Positions 9,927 to 19,478 of a stretch of DNA of 64,000 nucleotides are shown here, piece after piece. Within the stretch, counting starts at the first letter, position 1. Each line of letters starts with the position of its first letter. The stretch covers positions 2,834,824-2,898,823 of the forward strand of contig NC_014012.1 in assembly GCF_000091325.1 (NCBI RefSeq), written 5' to 3'. The notes below the pieces were generated by a model. The model was not told where the DNA came from. It worked only from the letters and a program-made list of their open reading frames with translations, and made no database searches. Both the position numbers and the translations under genes were made by a program. Origin of the DNA: Shewanella violacea DSS12. GTDB lineage: Bacteria > Pseudomonadota > Gammaproteobacteria > Enterobacterales > Shewanellaceae.

Positions 9927-10261
9927 TGTCTACTTCACCTCTATGTTCAGACATAAAAAGCTAATCAATCAAGTATTTCTAACTCTTAGCGTGCCGAAAA
10001 GAGTCCCTAAAAAGTGACTGAACTAGTAGGCTAAGCTATTAAAAAATAAATATAAGCTAGTTTCAGAAGTATAGTCAGGATCTGTAAGAAGAATGGAATT
10101 TCTATCGAGTGATTTCAGAGATAAATGGATTTTTACGAGTCGATTTAGGCTCATAGGAACCGACTTTATTTGCGAGTGCAACAAGCACGAAAATTAAGAG
10201 ATGAATAGATAAAATTGATGATGGCCTGGATGATTCAGGCCAAGACTATAAAAGAGTATTA
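9927..10261. other. 335-bp AT-rich intergenic region
   Basis: No gene found. It should contain the promoter of the HD-GYP gene on the minus strand and the 3' end of the YheO-like transcript, where a short hairpin is present at 10222-10242. Confidence 0.3.
10222..10242 (-). terminator. Hairpin downstream of the YheO-like regulator
   Basis: TGGCCTG and CAGGCCA form a perfect 7-bp stem with a 7-nt loop, 20 bp past the stop. It lacks an immediate U-run, so it is weak. Confidence 0.35.
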
Positions 10262-10906
10262 CTAGGTTTTCAGCTCTCTGAGATATCGATAGATGGTGTG
10301 TATAGAGATATCTAATCCCTTAGCCGCTATCTGGGCGCTATCTTTAAGATCGAAGATGCCGAGCTCGTTAAGACGTATGACTATCTCACGGTTTTTCTTC
10401 GACGGCGAAAGACTAGCATCAGCCATCACTTGAGTGCGCACGCTTTCGATAGAGCTTTGCATCATCTCATCGTTACTACGGGCAAATGTCTCGGGGGAGA
10501 AACTCGTGTCAGCCTGTGATGTCTGTCCCGGAAGAAAGCTGGCTATCACTGACCTAAATGACGCATCCAGGTTCGAGTTAATACACAATAAGCCAATAGC
10601 ATCTTGCTGGGCATTACGAATAACGATAGTGATGGATCTTAGTGTTTTACCATCCGGACTCTTAGTAAAATAAGAATCTGAGATATCCTGACCGGCATTG
10701 AGCTTCATCAGTGCCAGGTTAGTGATAGGCGCCCCCACTGAACGGCCCGTGATATGGCCATTGGCTATCTTAGTGATAGAGGGATTACTGACATCTAAAC
10801 TGTGGAGTAATACTTCGGTATGCTCGCCATACATGGCGGCAATGCCATCGACGATATTTTCACTGGCCTTCAATATGGCATGATCTGTTTCACTTAACTC
10901 GCGCAC
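10262..10906 (-). CDS. YheO-like PAS/HTH transcriptional regulator
   Basis: A 214-aa protein. Residues 1-115 match the YheO-like PAS sensor (contains EHTEVLLHSLD and later GLLCINSNLD), and residues 150-212 form the DNA-binding part (NEL-GIFDLKDSA followed by ISIHTIYRYLRELK). This arrangement is that of DauR-type regulators of amino-acid use. It starts at GTG 10906 with AGGGAG upstream. It lies next to an amino-acid catabolic gene and is the best local candidate to bind the palindromes between ridA and azlC. That link is inference. Confidence 0.85.
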   Translation of the reverse strand: MRELSETDHAILKASENIVDGIAAMYGEHTEVLLHSLDVSNPSITKIANGHITGRSVGAPITNLALMKLNAGQDISDSYFTKSPDGKTLRSITIVIRNAQQDAIGLLCINSNLDASFRSVIASFLPGQTSQADTSFSPETFARSNDEMMQSSIESVRTQVMADASLSPSKKNREIVIRLNELGIFDLKDSAQIAAKGLDISIHTIYRYLRELKT

Positions 10907-10928
10907 TTACCGTCTCCCTAAAACAAAC

Positions 10929-10953
10929 GCCGCCAAGATATCAATCTGGCGGC
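10929..10953 (-). terminator. Hairpin between the cyuA-like gene and the YheO-like regulator
   Basis: GCCGCCA and TGGCGGC form a 7-bp GC-rich stem. The minus strand continues GTTTGTTTT and the plus strand CCTTTTATC. It probably attenuates read-through from the 11062-12336 gene into the regulator. Confidence 0.5.
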
Positions 10954-11061
10954 CTTTTATCACAACTTATGCCGACATTATATCAATTAGACTGCTTAGG
11001 TTTCTTGTATAAAATTAAGCAAACATAATATCCATAAGATCATATAAATGTTTTAACCAAC

Positions 11062-12336
11062 TTAAGCCGACATTATATCAATAATTGTAGTGTCTGTGGA
11101 GACCATACCTTGGGTAACTAACTGACCAATATTGCGGATTGTGTGCTCCACATCTTGAGCAACTATGCCCTGATCATGAGCCGACGTGCTCTGAATAGCC
11201 AACATAAAGGCATTTACGGCACTGCCGGTCGAGGTTTTCACCTTCATGGCACAGGTAGATTTTGCCCCATCACACACCATACCTGAGCAATCACTCAAGA
11301 CATTTTGAATCGCAAAACATGACTGCAGATAACTGCCACCACCAAGATACACCATGGCCATGGCGGCCGCAGCACTAGTCACTGTGTTACCACAAAATGC
11401 CGACAGAGGTGGATAATAAGATTTGATATAAATGGCCCCTAGATGGCTCATGATCAAGGCCCTGGCGAGTGACTCGTCATTGGCCTGATAATGCTTCGCC
11501 GTGATGACCACAGGTAAGGTCGCCGCAATCCCCTGATTTCCACTGCCATAATTGCTCATGGCCGGCAGACTGGCGCCTCCCATTCTGGCATCGGATGCGG
11601 CCGCAGTTTGCATTAAAATAGTATTGGAAAAATCCGCCGACATGAAACCAGCCTGAATGCTTTTCTCTATGGTACGTCCAACTTGCAAACCATATTCATT
11701 TTTTAGCCCTTCGGCGGCAAGCTTAGTGTTTAGCTCAGCAGACTCGAGAATGAAGCGAATATCTTCGAAGTTAACTTGAGTGGCATAGGCATAAATACCT
11801 TGGATGCTGATGTCCACACCATCACAAATCCCAGCCGTCGAGCATGTCCCACTCACTTCTTTAGCAAACACTATCTCGCCATTGAGCGTTTTCTCGATGA
11901 TTTGTGTGTGACCACCGGATATTTCCACACTCGCCACATCATTGCCACTCTTCATAGTGACATGACAATAGATAAATTCATCGGTTTTGGTGCGATTAAC
12001 ACAAACCTTACCGGCATCGATTAAGGCTTGAGCAGCCTCGACCTGAGCAGGTTCGATAGCAGCAAGCACTTCCAGGCCAGCTCCGGCGTCACCGCCTATG
12101 GCACCGACAGCGGCGGCGATAGCTAGGCCTATCTTGCCTGTGCCTGGCACAAACACTCCCATGGAGTTTTTATACAGATTATCGGACACCTTAACAGAGA
12201 TACTCTCAGGCTTAGATGTCAACATAGACGCTGCCACGGCGGATGCATAGGCTGCACAGATAGGCTCGGTGCAACCAAGTGCAGGTTTGACGACGGCGTT
12301 AAGAATGTCTTGGTATTGCTGCCATTGATGTTTCAT
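11062..12336 (-). CDS. UPF0597 / L-cysteine desulfidase family protein (CyuA/YhaM-like)
   Basis: A 424-aa protein of the serine-dehydratase-alpha-like family. Conserved cysteines in [10 protein letters not shown] (residues 21-30) and in the C-terminal [13 protein letters not shown] segment match the ligands of the catalytic 4Fe-4S cluster. E. coli CyuA (YhaM) degrades L-cysteine to sulfide, pyruvate and ammonia. Serine deamination is the alternative. The start has AGGGGAC upstream. It is followed by its probable regulator and preceded by ridA on the same strand, fitting clean-up of the enamine/imine made by such lyases. A 3'-end duplicate lies downstream at 10972. Confidence 0.85.
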   Translation of the reverse strand: MKHQWQQYQDILNAVVKPALGCTEPICAAYASAVAASMLTSKPESISVKVSDNLYKNSMGVFVPGTGKIGLAIAAAVGAIGGDAGAGLEVLAAIEPAQVEAAQALIDAGKVCVNRTKTDEFIYCHVTMKSGNDVASVEISGGHTQIIEKTLNGEIVFAKEVSGTCSTAGICDGVDISIQGIYAYATQVNFEDIRFILESAELNTKLAAEGLKNEYGLQVGRTIEKSIQAGFMSADFSNTILMQTAAASDARMGGASLPAMSNYGSGNQGIAATLPVVITAKHYQANDESLARALIMSHLGAIYIKSYYPPLSAFCGNTVTSAAAAMAMVYLGGGSYLQSCFAIQNVLSDCSGMVCDGAKSTCAMKVKTSTGSAVNAFMLAIQSTSAHDQGIVAQDVEHTIRNIGQLVTQGMVSTDTTIIDIMSA

Positions 12337-12466
12337 AGTGTCCCCTCATGCTCTGTGTAATAGCAAACAGTCACTTGAGATAATCCAATTACTCGAGGCC
12401 ATTTACTGTCATGTTTTGCTAGCTACTATTGACTAAGTGTTATTGAAAAAGTGCTATTGAAAAGTG

Positions 12467-12847
12467 TTATTTCCTAAACGCGATAGCTTCAATTTCTACC
12501 TTCACACCCAGAGGTAAGTCTTTCACGGCGAAACAACTGCGGGCGGGACAATCTGTGTTAAAAAACGCCTGGTAAACCTTATTGAACTCGGCAAAGTCAG
12601 AAATATCGGCCAGATAACAAGTGGTCTTCAAGACTGTTGCTAACTCCCCTCCTCCAGCCTGCAACACAGATTTTAAATTCTCCAGTGATTGGCGGGATTG
12701 AGCCGTTATGCCCCCCTCGACGACACCACCGCTTTGCTTACACACGGGTAACTGACCCGAGGTAAAGATGAGATTGCCGTAAGCGTTAGCGTGTGAGTAT
12801 GGGCCAATGGCTTCGGGGGCTTTATCTGATGTGATGATCTTCTTCAT
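12467..12847 (-). CDS. ridA: RidA enamine/imine deaminase
   Basis: A 126-aa protein of the RidA/YjgF/UK114 family, normally a trimer that hydrolyses reactive 2-aminoacrylate-type intermediates. The family signature CPARSCFAV contains Arg103, which binds the carboxylate, and Glu120 lies in the EIEAIA strand, so the active-site residues are present. ATG 12847 follows GAGGATTA. Its position beside a cysteine/serine lyase is functionally coherent. The promoter region is shared with the divergent azlC and contains repeated palindromes. Confidence 0.92.
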   Translation of the reverse strand: MKKIITSDKAPEAIGPYSHANAYGNLIFTSGQLPVCKQSGGVVEGGITAQSRQSLENLKSVLQAGGGELATVLKTTCYLADISDFAEFNKVYQAFFNTDCPARSCFAVKDLPLGVKVEIEAIAFRK

Positions 12848-12888
12848 GATTAATCCTCATAATTTAACTTGATACAAGCATAAATCCT

Positions 12889-13108
12889 CAAATATATTTG
12901 CGCAAGTATTTTTGCATTTTATTTTTATAATTTGTATTACCCATCCTACATAAGTAATGCCACCATGACTGAGAGTCAGTAGATAGCAGCGTTTACCCAT
13001 AGCAATCATTACTTGGGACCTTTAACGAGTATAAGATGATCAATATCAAATTTATTTGAGTTTTTGCAACTTTTCTATTGATAAACATCATTTAGTCAAA
13101 TATATTTG
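12889..13108. promoter_or_regulatory. Three CAAATWTATTTG palindromes, candidate operator array
   Basis: CAAATATATTTG occurs at 12889-12900 and 13097-13108, and CAAATTTATTTG at 13047-13058. Two are directly followed by a TTGCAA- or GCGCAA-like tail. All three lie in the 293-bp divergent interval between ridA and azlC, one next to ridA and two next to azlC, as expected for one regulator controlling both sides. Confidence 0.55.
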
Positions 13109-13140
13109 CAACATGACAAGCTAATTACCTAAGGTCAAAC

Positions 13141-13884
13141 ATGAACACACTCATCAAAGCCGGTTTCAAATCGATCTTCCCCCTATGTATAGGCGCCTTT
13201 CCTTTTTCCTTTATTGTGGGGGCCATCAGCATTAATGCGGGTATGACACTGGGACAGAGTACGTTCTGGTCACTGACGGTATTTGCAGGGTCATCCCAGA
13301 TGGTGGCACTTGGCCTGATCCAATCTTCGGCCAGTATCTTAGTCATCATGCTCACCACCTTTATCATCAACCTGAGACACTTGCTTTATAGTGCCTCTCT
13401 GTCAGAGCACATCAAAGACTACCCCATTCACATTCGCGCCTTAATGGCGTACGGACTTACGGATGAGGTTTATGCGGCTACCATAGGAGAGGTTAAACAG
13501 GAAAAAGCTGGCAGGCACTGGTTTTATCTTGCTGCCATGATGGGGTTCTGGATGAATTGGGTGTTCGCAAACTTTCTTGGCGCTCTGGTAGGTTCCTCCT
13601 TCCCGGAAATAGCTCATTATGGGTTAGATTTCGCCATGGTAGCGGCATTCATTGCCATCGTTATTCCCCAGGTCAAGAGTCGCGAGTGTATCGTCGCCGC
13701 GATAGTGGCCAGCGTAACAGGCATCTTGCTCTCTGGACTGCCCTACTCTCTAGGCTTAGTCGTCGCCGCAATCACTGGGGTCTACGCCGGTTATCGCATG
13801 GATATTTCCAGTGAAAACATGGCCATCCAAGCACAAGTAACCAAGCCAGTGGAAGTCCTTCCAGCTGTAAACAGTGAGGTATAA
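13141..13884 (+). CDS. azlC: AzlC family branched-chain amino acid exporter, large subunit
   Basis: A 247-aa polytopic membrane protein with about five to six hydrophobic segments and the AzlC hallmark region INLRHLLYSAS near residue 78. AzlC pairs with the small AzlD to export branched-chain amino acids (and analogues such as azaleucine) across the inner membrane. azlD starts 4 bp after its stop. It is divergent from ridA and shares the putative operator region. The actual substrate here is not known. Confidence 0.88.
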   Translation: MNTLIKAGFKSIFPLCIGAFPFSFIVGAISINAGMTLGQSTFWSLTVFAGSSQMVALGLIQSSASILVIMLTTFIINLRHLLYSASLSEHIKDYPIHIRALMAYGLTDEVYAATIGEVKQEKAGRHWFYLAAMMGFWMNWVFANFLGALVGSSFPEIAHYGLDFAMVAAFIAIVIPQVKSRECIVAAIVASVTGILLSGLPYSLGLVVAAITGVYAGYRMDISSENMAIQAQVTKPVEVLPAVNSEV

Positions 13885-13888
13885 GACT

Positions 13889-14242
13889 ATGGAACATCTA
13901 CACAATCAACTAGACATGAACACCTTCTTACTCATCACCTTGGTCATGGTACTGGCGACCTTCATCGTACGTTTTTCGGTTATCTCCATGGCCGGATCAT
14001 TTGAAATGCCCGAAAGACTCAAGAAGACCCTGAGATTCGTGCCTGTCACAGTACTACCTGCCATTATCGCGGTAGAGATTTTGGGTTCCGGCTCGGATAT
14101 GGAATTCAACTTACACAATCCAAAAGTACTCGCAGCCATAGTCTGTACATTAGTGAGCCTGCGTTTCAATTTGATCTGGGTCGTCATCAGTGGAATAGGC
14201 TCACTGCTATTATTTCAGCAGTTGTTTAATCTCTACTGCTAG
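13889..14242 (+). CDS. azlD: AzlD family amino acid export small subunit
   Basis: A 117-aa membrane protein with four hydrophobic stretches. The RFSVISMAG segment and the later LRFVPVTVLPAI are typical of AzlD. ATG 13889 is 4 bp after the azlC stop. A GTG at 13874 overlapping azlC would add five residues and seems less likely. It forms the exporter complex with AzlC. Confidence 0.85.
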   Translation: MEHLHNQLDMNTFLLITLVMVLATFIVRFSVISMAGSFEMPERLKKTLRFVPVTVLPAIIAVEILGSGSDMEFNLHNPKVLAAIVCTLVSLRFNLIWVVISGIGSLLLFQQLFNLYC

Positions 14243-14790
14243 TCATTTCCTTTTTATGTCGCTGACGGCAACTGGCTGTCGCGACGTGAAAAGAAATACA
14301 TATACCATTAACACCCCGTCTATACCCTTGCCATTGATTAGAATTAATGGCATCACACTGTCCGCAACAAGAAACAGTTAATCTCTGCTTAAAATACAAA
14401 AACACAGTCAAGCTTGGACTAGATAATTAAAAATATGGCCAGCAAGGTGAATGACATAAAAATAATCATTCCTATACAAATAGATACAAACTGAATGGAC
14501 AAATTTATGCAGCATTTTCAATTATCCGCTACAGGACTCACTTCTAGAGATTATTTGAATATTATCCTCATAACAAAACAATGCCGACATAAGCTGCAGA
14601 TGATTAGTTCGGGTATATGATATAGATGAAGATTATGCATGGATTTAAATTAGCAGTTGCAATGACTAAAAAAAATGATTAGTTTAAATGCAAGGCTTAG
14701 CCCGATGGCTAAGTTATTTTTTCAGCAACAGATTTCATCACCTTAGGCTGAACTGTTCACTCATCGAAATACAGAGAAAGAGACAAGATT
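14243..14790. other. 548-bp interval holding the his promoter region
   Basis: No gene found. The interval separates azlD from the His leader peptide and must hold the his promoter. A TATGAT hexamer near 14616 is a possible -10 box but I could not fix a matching -35. The transcript start is therefore unresolved. Confidence 0.3.
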
Positions 14791-14838
14791 ATGATAAAGC
14801 TTCTGAACACTATCCATCATCACCATCATATGCGGTAG
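14791..14838 (+). CDS. hisL: His operon leader peptide
   Basis: A 15-codon reading frame encodes M-I-K-L-L-N-T-I followed by five consecutive His codons, then M-R and TAG. It lies about 200 bp upstream of hisG and just before an attenuator. Ribosome stalling at the His codons when charged His-tRNA is scarce is the established mechanism for this arrangement. A GAGACAAG-like stretch precedes the ATG. It is shorter in His codons than the enterobacterial leader (seven). Confidence 0.93.
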   Translation: MIKLLNTIHHHHHMR

Positions 14839-14928
14839 CCTTCGGAAGCTCACTGCCGAAGGACTATTTCCTTCCGGCGGTTGATTCAAGAATATCAAAA
14901 ACCCCTGGAAGGAATTCCGGGGGTTTTT
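14839..14928 (+). promoter_or_regulatory. His attenuator: mutually exclusive leader stems
   Basis: CCTTCGG at 14839-14845 can pair with CCGAAGG at 14856-14862 (pause stem). The latter can instead pair with CCTTCCGG at 14870-14877 (antiterminator). The region then runs into the terminator at 14897-14928. The first segment begins directly after the leader stop codon, so a ribosome stalled on the His codons would free segment 2. Confidence 0.75.
14897..14928 (+). terminator. His attenuator terminator
   Basis: A 14-bp stem (AAAAACCCCTGGAA with TTCCGGGGGTTTTT, one G-U pair) closes a GGAA loop and includes a run of five Ts, followed by CGTTTT. This is a strong intrinsic terminator about 105 bp before hisG. 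Confidence 0.9.
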
Positions 14929-15032
14929 CGTTTTAGAGATTTTTATAATTAATCAGCTGATTAATATCAACAAAGAATCAGTTAGAACAGTATTAAAAAA
15001 GATATTAGAATCAACTTAATAGGAAATAAATC

Positions 15033-15932
15033 ATGTCAGAATCAAACAGATTACGTATTGCCATTCAAAAATCCGGTCGCCTATCGAAAGAGTCGATGAA
15101 ACTCCTTAGAAGCTGTGGTGTGAAATTTAACATCAATGAGCAACGCCTCATCGCCCACTCAGACAACTTGCCTATCGACCTGCTTAGAGTCCGTGATGAT
15201 GATATTCCGGGTCTGGTCATGGACGGCGTCGTTGACTTGGGGATCATAGGTGAAAACGTGCTCGAAGAGGAGCAGGTTGAGCGTGAAAGACTCGATAAAC
15301 CTTCACTTTGTATCAAGCTTAGGGAGCTGGATTTTGGCACTTGCCGTCTATCTCTAGCCGTTCCAAATGAGTTTAGATATGAAAACGCCCAGTCTCTGGA
15401 AGGACTGCGTATCGCCACTTCTTACCCTAATCTGCTGCGCCGTTATATGAAGCAGAAAGGCATCACCTATAGCGATTGTATGCTTAAAGGCTCGGTAGAG
15501 GTTGCGCCACGTGCAGGGCTTGCCGATGGGATCTGCGATCTGGTTTCAACCGGTGCCACACTAGAGGCAAACGGCCTCTATGAAACCGAAGTCATCTATC
15601 GCTCAAGTGCCTGCATCATTCAGTCTACCCAGACTCAAACTCCCGCTAAACAAGCCTTGATTGACAAGATTTTATCCCGCATCAACGGGGTCGTTCGTGC
15701 TAAAGAGAGCAAGTACATCTTGCTACACGCGCCGACTGAGACACTGGAGCAGATTGTTGCCCTGCTCCCAGGCGCCGAAAACCCAACGGTACTGCCCCTT
15801 AATGATGATACCAATCGCGTCGCCGTCCACGCCGTCAGTACCGAAGACCTGTTCTGGGACACCATGGAAGAGCTCACCAAACTTGGCGCAACCTCTATCT
15901 TGGTTATGCCAATCGAAAAGATGATGGGGTAG
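15033..15932 (+). CDS. hisG: ATP phosphoribosyltransferase
   Basis: A 299-aa long-form HisG that catalyses the first step of histidine synthesis (ATP + PRPP to phosphoribosyl-ATP). The N-terminus [11 protein letters not shown] and the SGCVELAP-equivalent [20 protein letters not shown] region (PRPP binding) are clear. The C-terminal 80 residues form the regulatory ACT-like domain of the long form, which mediates feedback inhibition by histidine. TAGGAAATAAATC precedes the ATG. It is the first structural gene, 6 bp from hisD. Confidence 0.97.
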   Translation: MSESNRLRIAIQKSGRLSKESMKLLRSCGVKFNINEQRLIAHSDNLPIDLLRVRDDDIPGLVMDGVVDLGIIGENVLEEEQVERERLDKPSLCIKLRELDFGTCRLSLAVPNEFRYENAQSLEGLRIATSYPNLLRRYMKQKGITYSDCMLKGSVEVAPRAGLADGICDLVSTGATLEANGLYETEVIYRSSACIIQSTQTQTPAKQALIDKILSRINGVVRAKESKYILLHAPTETLEQIVALLPGAENPTVLPLNDDTNRVAVHAVSTEDLFWDTMEELTKLGATSILVMPIEKMMG

Positions 15933-15938
15933 AAAGAT

Positions 15939-17243
15939 ATGCAGATCCTCAATTGGCCAAATTTAAGTGAAGCTGAGCGTAAGAGCGCCCTGAGCCGCTC
16001 TCCCCTCGTTGGAGATGGAAGCCTTGAGCTGAGTGTCTCGACGATAGTCAACAGGGTCCGAGTCGAAAAAGATACAGCGCTTTTATCTTACACTCAGCAG
16101 TTTGATGGTGTGAGCTTAACTGAGCTTAGATTATCGCCAGATCAAATTGATTCAGCCTGCACCCGTGTCAGTGAGGATATCAAGCAGGCCATCGCGCAAG
16201 CCATGGCCAATATAGAGGTATTTCACCAGGCTCAAAAATTTGAGCCTGTCAGTGTCGAGACCCAAGCTGGCATACGTTGTGAGCTAAGATCTGAAGCCAT
16301 CGAGAAAGTGGGTCTGTATATTCCCGGCGGCACGGCGCCGCTGATATCCACGGTCATGATGTTGGCCCTGCCAGCAAGAATAGCGGGCTGTAAACAGCGG
16401 GTTCTGGTCAGCCCGCCGCCTATCAACGATGCCATAGTATATGCAGCAAAAGAGTGTGGCATCACAGAGATTTATCAGGTCGGTGGTGCTCAGGCCATAG
16501 CAGCACTAGCCTTTGGCACTGAATCTGTGCCAAAAGTAGATAAGATATTCGGCCCGGGTAATCGCTTTGTCACCGAAGCCAAGAAGCTGGTATCTCAAGA
16601 CAGTCACTGTGTGGTGAGTATCGACATGCCGGCAGGTCCCTCGGAAGTGTTAGTGATTGCCGACAAAGCCGCCAATCCTGAGTTTATCGCCGCCGATCTC
16701 CTGTCTCAGGCGGAGCACGGACCCGATTCTCAGGTCATGCTGGTCACCGACTGTGAAATACTGGCCATAAAGGTGAATGCCGCGCTCAATCGTCAACTCG
16801 AAACCCTGCCACGAATGGAGATAGCCCAGCTGGCTTTGGAGTCCAGTCGCACCCTGTTAGTTGCCGATATGCAGCAAGCGACTCAGGTGTCTAATCTCTA
16901 TGGGCCCGAGCACCTGATCATTCAGACTGAGGCGCCCCGAGAACTGTTAACCTCTATTCGCGCAGCAGGCTCAGTGTTCCTTGGTGCTTATACTCCAGAA
17001 TCGGTTGGTGATTATGCCAGCGGCACCAATCATGTCCTGCCAACTTACGGTTATAGCCGAGCAGTATCTAGCCTGTCTCTGGCTGATTTCTCCCGCCGCT
17101 TTACCGTGCAGGAGCTCAGCGCCGAAGGCTTATTGGCAATAGGCGAAACTGTAATGACCTTGGCAGCAGCTGAGCTGCTCGATGCTCACAAGAATGCGAT
17201 AAAAATCAGGTTAGACAGTTTAACCGCGAGGAATGCATCATGA
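15939..17243 (+). CDS. hisD: Histidinol dehydrogenase
   Basis: A 434-aa enzyme that oxidises histidinol to histidine in two NAD-dependent steps and needs zinc. The family signature region around VDKIFGPGNRFVTEAK, followed by IDMPAGPSEVLV, is present, as are AEHGPDSQ and the C-terminal HVLPT segment. The length matches E. coli HisD (434). It starts 6 bp after hisG, and its stop overlaps the hisC start by 4 bp (ATGA), indicating translational coupling. Confidence 0.97.
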   Translation: MQILNWPNLSEAERKSALSRSPLVGDGSLELSVSTIVNRVRVEKDTALLSYTQQFDGVSLTELRLSPDQIDSACTRVSEDIKQAIAQAMANIEVFHQAQKFEPVSVETQAGIRCELRSEAIEKVGLYIPGGTAPLISTVMMLALPARIAGCKQRVLVSPPPINDAIVYAAKECGITEIYQVGGAQAIAALAFGTESVPKVDKIFGPGNRFVTEAKKLVSQDSHCVVSIDMPAGPSEVLVIADKAANPEFIAADLLSQAEHGPDSQVMLVTDCEILAIKVNAALNRQLETLPRMEIAQLALESSRTLLVADMQQATQVSNLYGPEHLIIQTEAPRELLTSIRAAGSVFLGAYTPESVGDYASGTNHVLPTYGYSRAVSSLSLADFSRRFTVQELSAEGLLAIGETVMTLAAAELLDAHKNAIKIRLDSLTARNAS

Positions 17244-18313
17244 GTGAGAATGAAACTGAGAGTCTAAGGACTGGCAAACTCGCTCAGCGCCTGGCACGTC
17301 CCGAGCTGTTATCCCTACAGCCCTATCAATCGGCGAGACGTATCGGTGGTCAGGGGGATATCTGGATCAATGCCAACGAATCCCCTTTTAATAATGCCGC
17401 GCTAGCTGGCATCAACCGTTATCCAGAGTGTCAGCCACCCGAGCTTATCTCAGCCTATAGTGACTACAGCGGCGTGGCAAAAGAGTGCATCATCACAGGC
17501 CGCGGCGCCGATGAAGCCATAGAGCTGCTCATTCGCACCTTCTGTACTCCCGGCAAAGATGCCATTGCCTGTTTCGGTCCGACTTATGGCATGTACGCCA
17601 TCAGTGCCAGGACCTTCAATGTCGGCGTAAATGCCCTAAACCTGACTGATGATTATCGACTGCCACAAGATATCGTCTCGCAAGTGGCTAATGCAAAATT
17701 GGTGTTTATCTGTAACCCTAACAACCCCACGGGCACGGTTATCGACCAAGCATCCATCGAGCAAGTGATCACTGACTTACCCGATACTTTGGTGGTTGTC
17801 GATGAAGCCTATATCGAGTTTTGCCCAAATTATAGCGTGGCGAACCTTATCGAAAAATACGACAATTTAGTCGTACTCAGAACCCTATCGAAAGCCTTCG
17901 CATTGGCTGGGGCGCGCTGTGGTTTCATGTTGGCCAGCCCCAGTATCTGCGAAATGGTAATGCGCGTTATCGCCCCTTACCCAGTGCCATTGCCGGTGTC
18001 TTTACTGGCAACCAGGGCTCTGAGTGAGCAGGGAATTAATACTATGGTTGAGCAAGTCGCCAACCTTAAAGCCTGCGGGGCTCGCCTCAGTGAAGCCTTA
18101 CAGGGATATGGCGCCAAGGTACTCCCGGCAAATGGCAACTTCGTGCTAGCCCAGTTTGATGATATCTCGGCAATCCAAGAGATCTTGCTTTGCAATGGCA
18201 TAGTCGCCAGAGCCTATAGCGATCCACGCTTAGCGACTTGTATCCGCTTTAGCTTTAGCAACTCAGATGAGACCGATTTCCTTATTAAGGTGTTAGCCCC
18301 CGTGACAGCGTGA
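17240..18313 (+). CDS. hisC: Histidinol-phosphate aminotransferase
   Basis: A 357-aa PLP-dependent class I/II aminotransferase that converts imidazole-acetol phosphate plus glutamate to histidinol phosphate. ICNPNNPTGT, VVDEAYIEF and the PLP-lysine segment RTLSKAFALAG (Lys about residue 218) are all present. The start overlaps hisD by 4 bp. A 97-bp gap then precedes hisB with no evident terminator, so hisBHAFI are probably on the same transcript. Confidence 0.97.
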   Translation: MSENETESLRTGKLAQRLARPELLSLQPYQSARRIGGQGDIWINANESPFNNAALAGINRYPECQPPELISAYSDYSGVAKECIITGRGADEAIELLIRTFCTPGKDAIACFGPTYGMYAISARTFNVGVNALNLTDDYRLPQDIVSQVANAKLVFICNPNNPTGTVIDQASIEQVITDLPDTLVVVDEAYIEFCPNYSVANLIEKYDNLVVLRTLSKAFALAGARCGFMLASPSICEMVMRVIAPYPVPLPVSLLATRALSEQGINTMVEQVANLKACGARLSEALQGYGAKVLPANGNFVLAQFDDISAIQEILLCNGIVARAYSDPRLATCIRFSFSNSDETDFLIKVLAPVTA

Positions 18314-18410
18314 CCTTAACCCTAGTGACGTTAGGCATCCGGACAAGCTAAATAAAAATAACTATTAAAATAATTAGATAGAGCAGATTTTAATTTAAGG
18401 TGGAAAGAGC

Positions 18411-19478
18411 ATGAAACAGAAAATATTATTTATCGACCGTGACGGCACCATCATCGAAGAGCCAGTGACAGATAAGCAGGTCGATAGCCTAGAAAAACTG
18501 GTATTTGAACCCAAGGTCATCCCAGCTCTGCTTAAACTCCAAGGCGCTGGTTACCGTTTAGTCATGGTGAGTAATCAAGATGGCCTAGGAACCCCCTCTT
18601 TTCCAAAAGATGACTTCGATGCCCCCCAAGATATGATGATGCAGATTTTACAGAGTCAGGGCATCAAATTTGATGCTGTGCTTATCTGCCCACATTTTGA
18701 TGACGAGAACTGTAGTTGTCGTAAGCCAAAACTTGGCCTAGTTAAAGGCTATCTCACCTTAGGTAAAGTCGACTTTACACAATCTGCCGTCATCGGCGAT
18801 CGTCACACAGATATGGGACTGGCCGAGGCCATGGGAATTAAGGGCCTCTTGTACGACCGTGAAAACCTCAACTGGGATGATATTTCAGAGCAATTACTGA
18901 GCAAGGAGCGAGTCGCCACTGTGGTGCGCACCACCAAAGAAACCGATATTCACGTGACTATCGACCTTGACTCGCAGACTAAAGGCAAGATAGACACAGG
19001 CATAGGTTTTCTCGACCACATGTTGGAGCAGATAGCCACCCACGGTAACTTTAAGATGGACGTAAAGGTCGATGGCGATCTGGAGATAGACGATCACCAC
19101 AGCGTGGAAGACACGGCGCTGGCTATCGGCGATGCCTTAAGACAAGCCCTAGGCGATAAGCGTGGTATCGCACGTTTTGGTTTCAGTATCCCCATGGATG
19201 AAGCCAGCGCCGAATGTCTGCTAGATCTGTCCGGACGCCCTTTCATTAAATTCAGCGGTGAGTTTGAGCGTGAGATGGTTGGCGAGATGGCCACCGAAAT
19301 GGTGCCACACTTCTTCCGTTCCTTTGCCGACGGATTACGTTGCACCTTGCACCTCAAAACCCAGGGCAATAACGATCACCACAAGGTAGAAAGCCTGTTT
19401 AAAGTCTTGGGCCGTACCCTTCGTCAAGCCGTTAAAGTCGAGGGCGACCTGTTACCCTCCAGTAAAGGTGTGCTATGA
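18411..19478 (+). CDS. hisB: Bifunctional imidazoleglycerol-phosphate dehydratase / histidinol-phosphatase
   Basis: A 355-aa fusion. The N-terminal HAD phosphatase has DRDGTI at residues 9-14 and zinc-site cysteines around [11 protein letters not shown]. The C-terminal dehydratase has [12 protein letters not shown] and DDHHSVEDT, plus a DHHKVE segment near the end, giving the metal-binding histidines. The bifunctional form is typical of enteric-type gammaproteobacteria. GGTGGAAAGAGC precedes the ATG. Its stop overlaps the hisH start by 4 bp. Confidence 0.97.
   Translation: MKQKILFIDRDGTIIEEPVTDKQVDSLEKLVFEPKVIPALLKLQGAGYRLVMVSNQDGLGTPSFPKDDFDAPQDMMMQILQSQGIKFDAVLICPHFDDENCSCRKPKLGLVKGYLTLGKVDFTQSAVIGDRHTDMGLAEAMGIKGLLYDRENLNWDDISEQLLSKERVATVVRTTKETDIHVTIDLDSQTKGKIDTGIGFLDHMLEQIATHGNFKMDVKVDGDLEIDDHHSVEDTALAIGDALRQALGDKRGIARFGFSIPMDEASAECLLDLSGRPFIKFSGEFEREMVGEMATEMVPHFFRSFADGLRCTLHLKTQGNNDHHKVESLFKVLGRTLRQAVKVEGDLLPSSKGVL

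Noticed and set aside
14688..14936. 82-codon ORF over the His leader
   Set aside because: It overlaps the leader peptide and attenuator in another frame and is explained by them.
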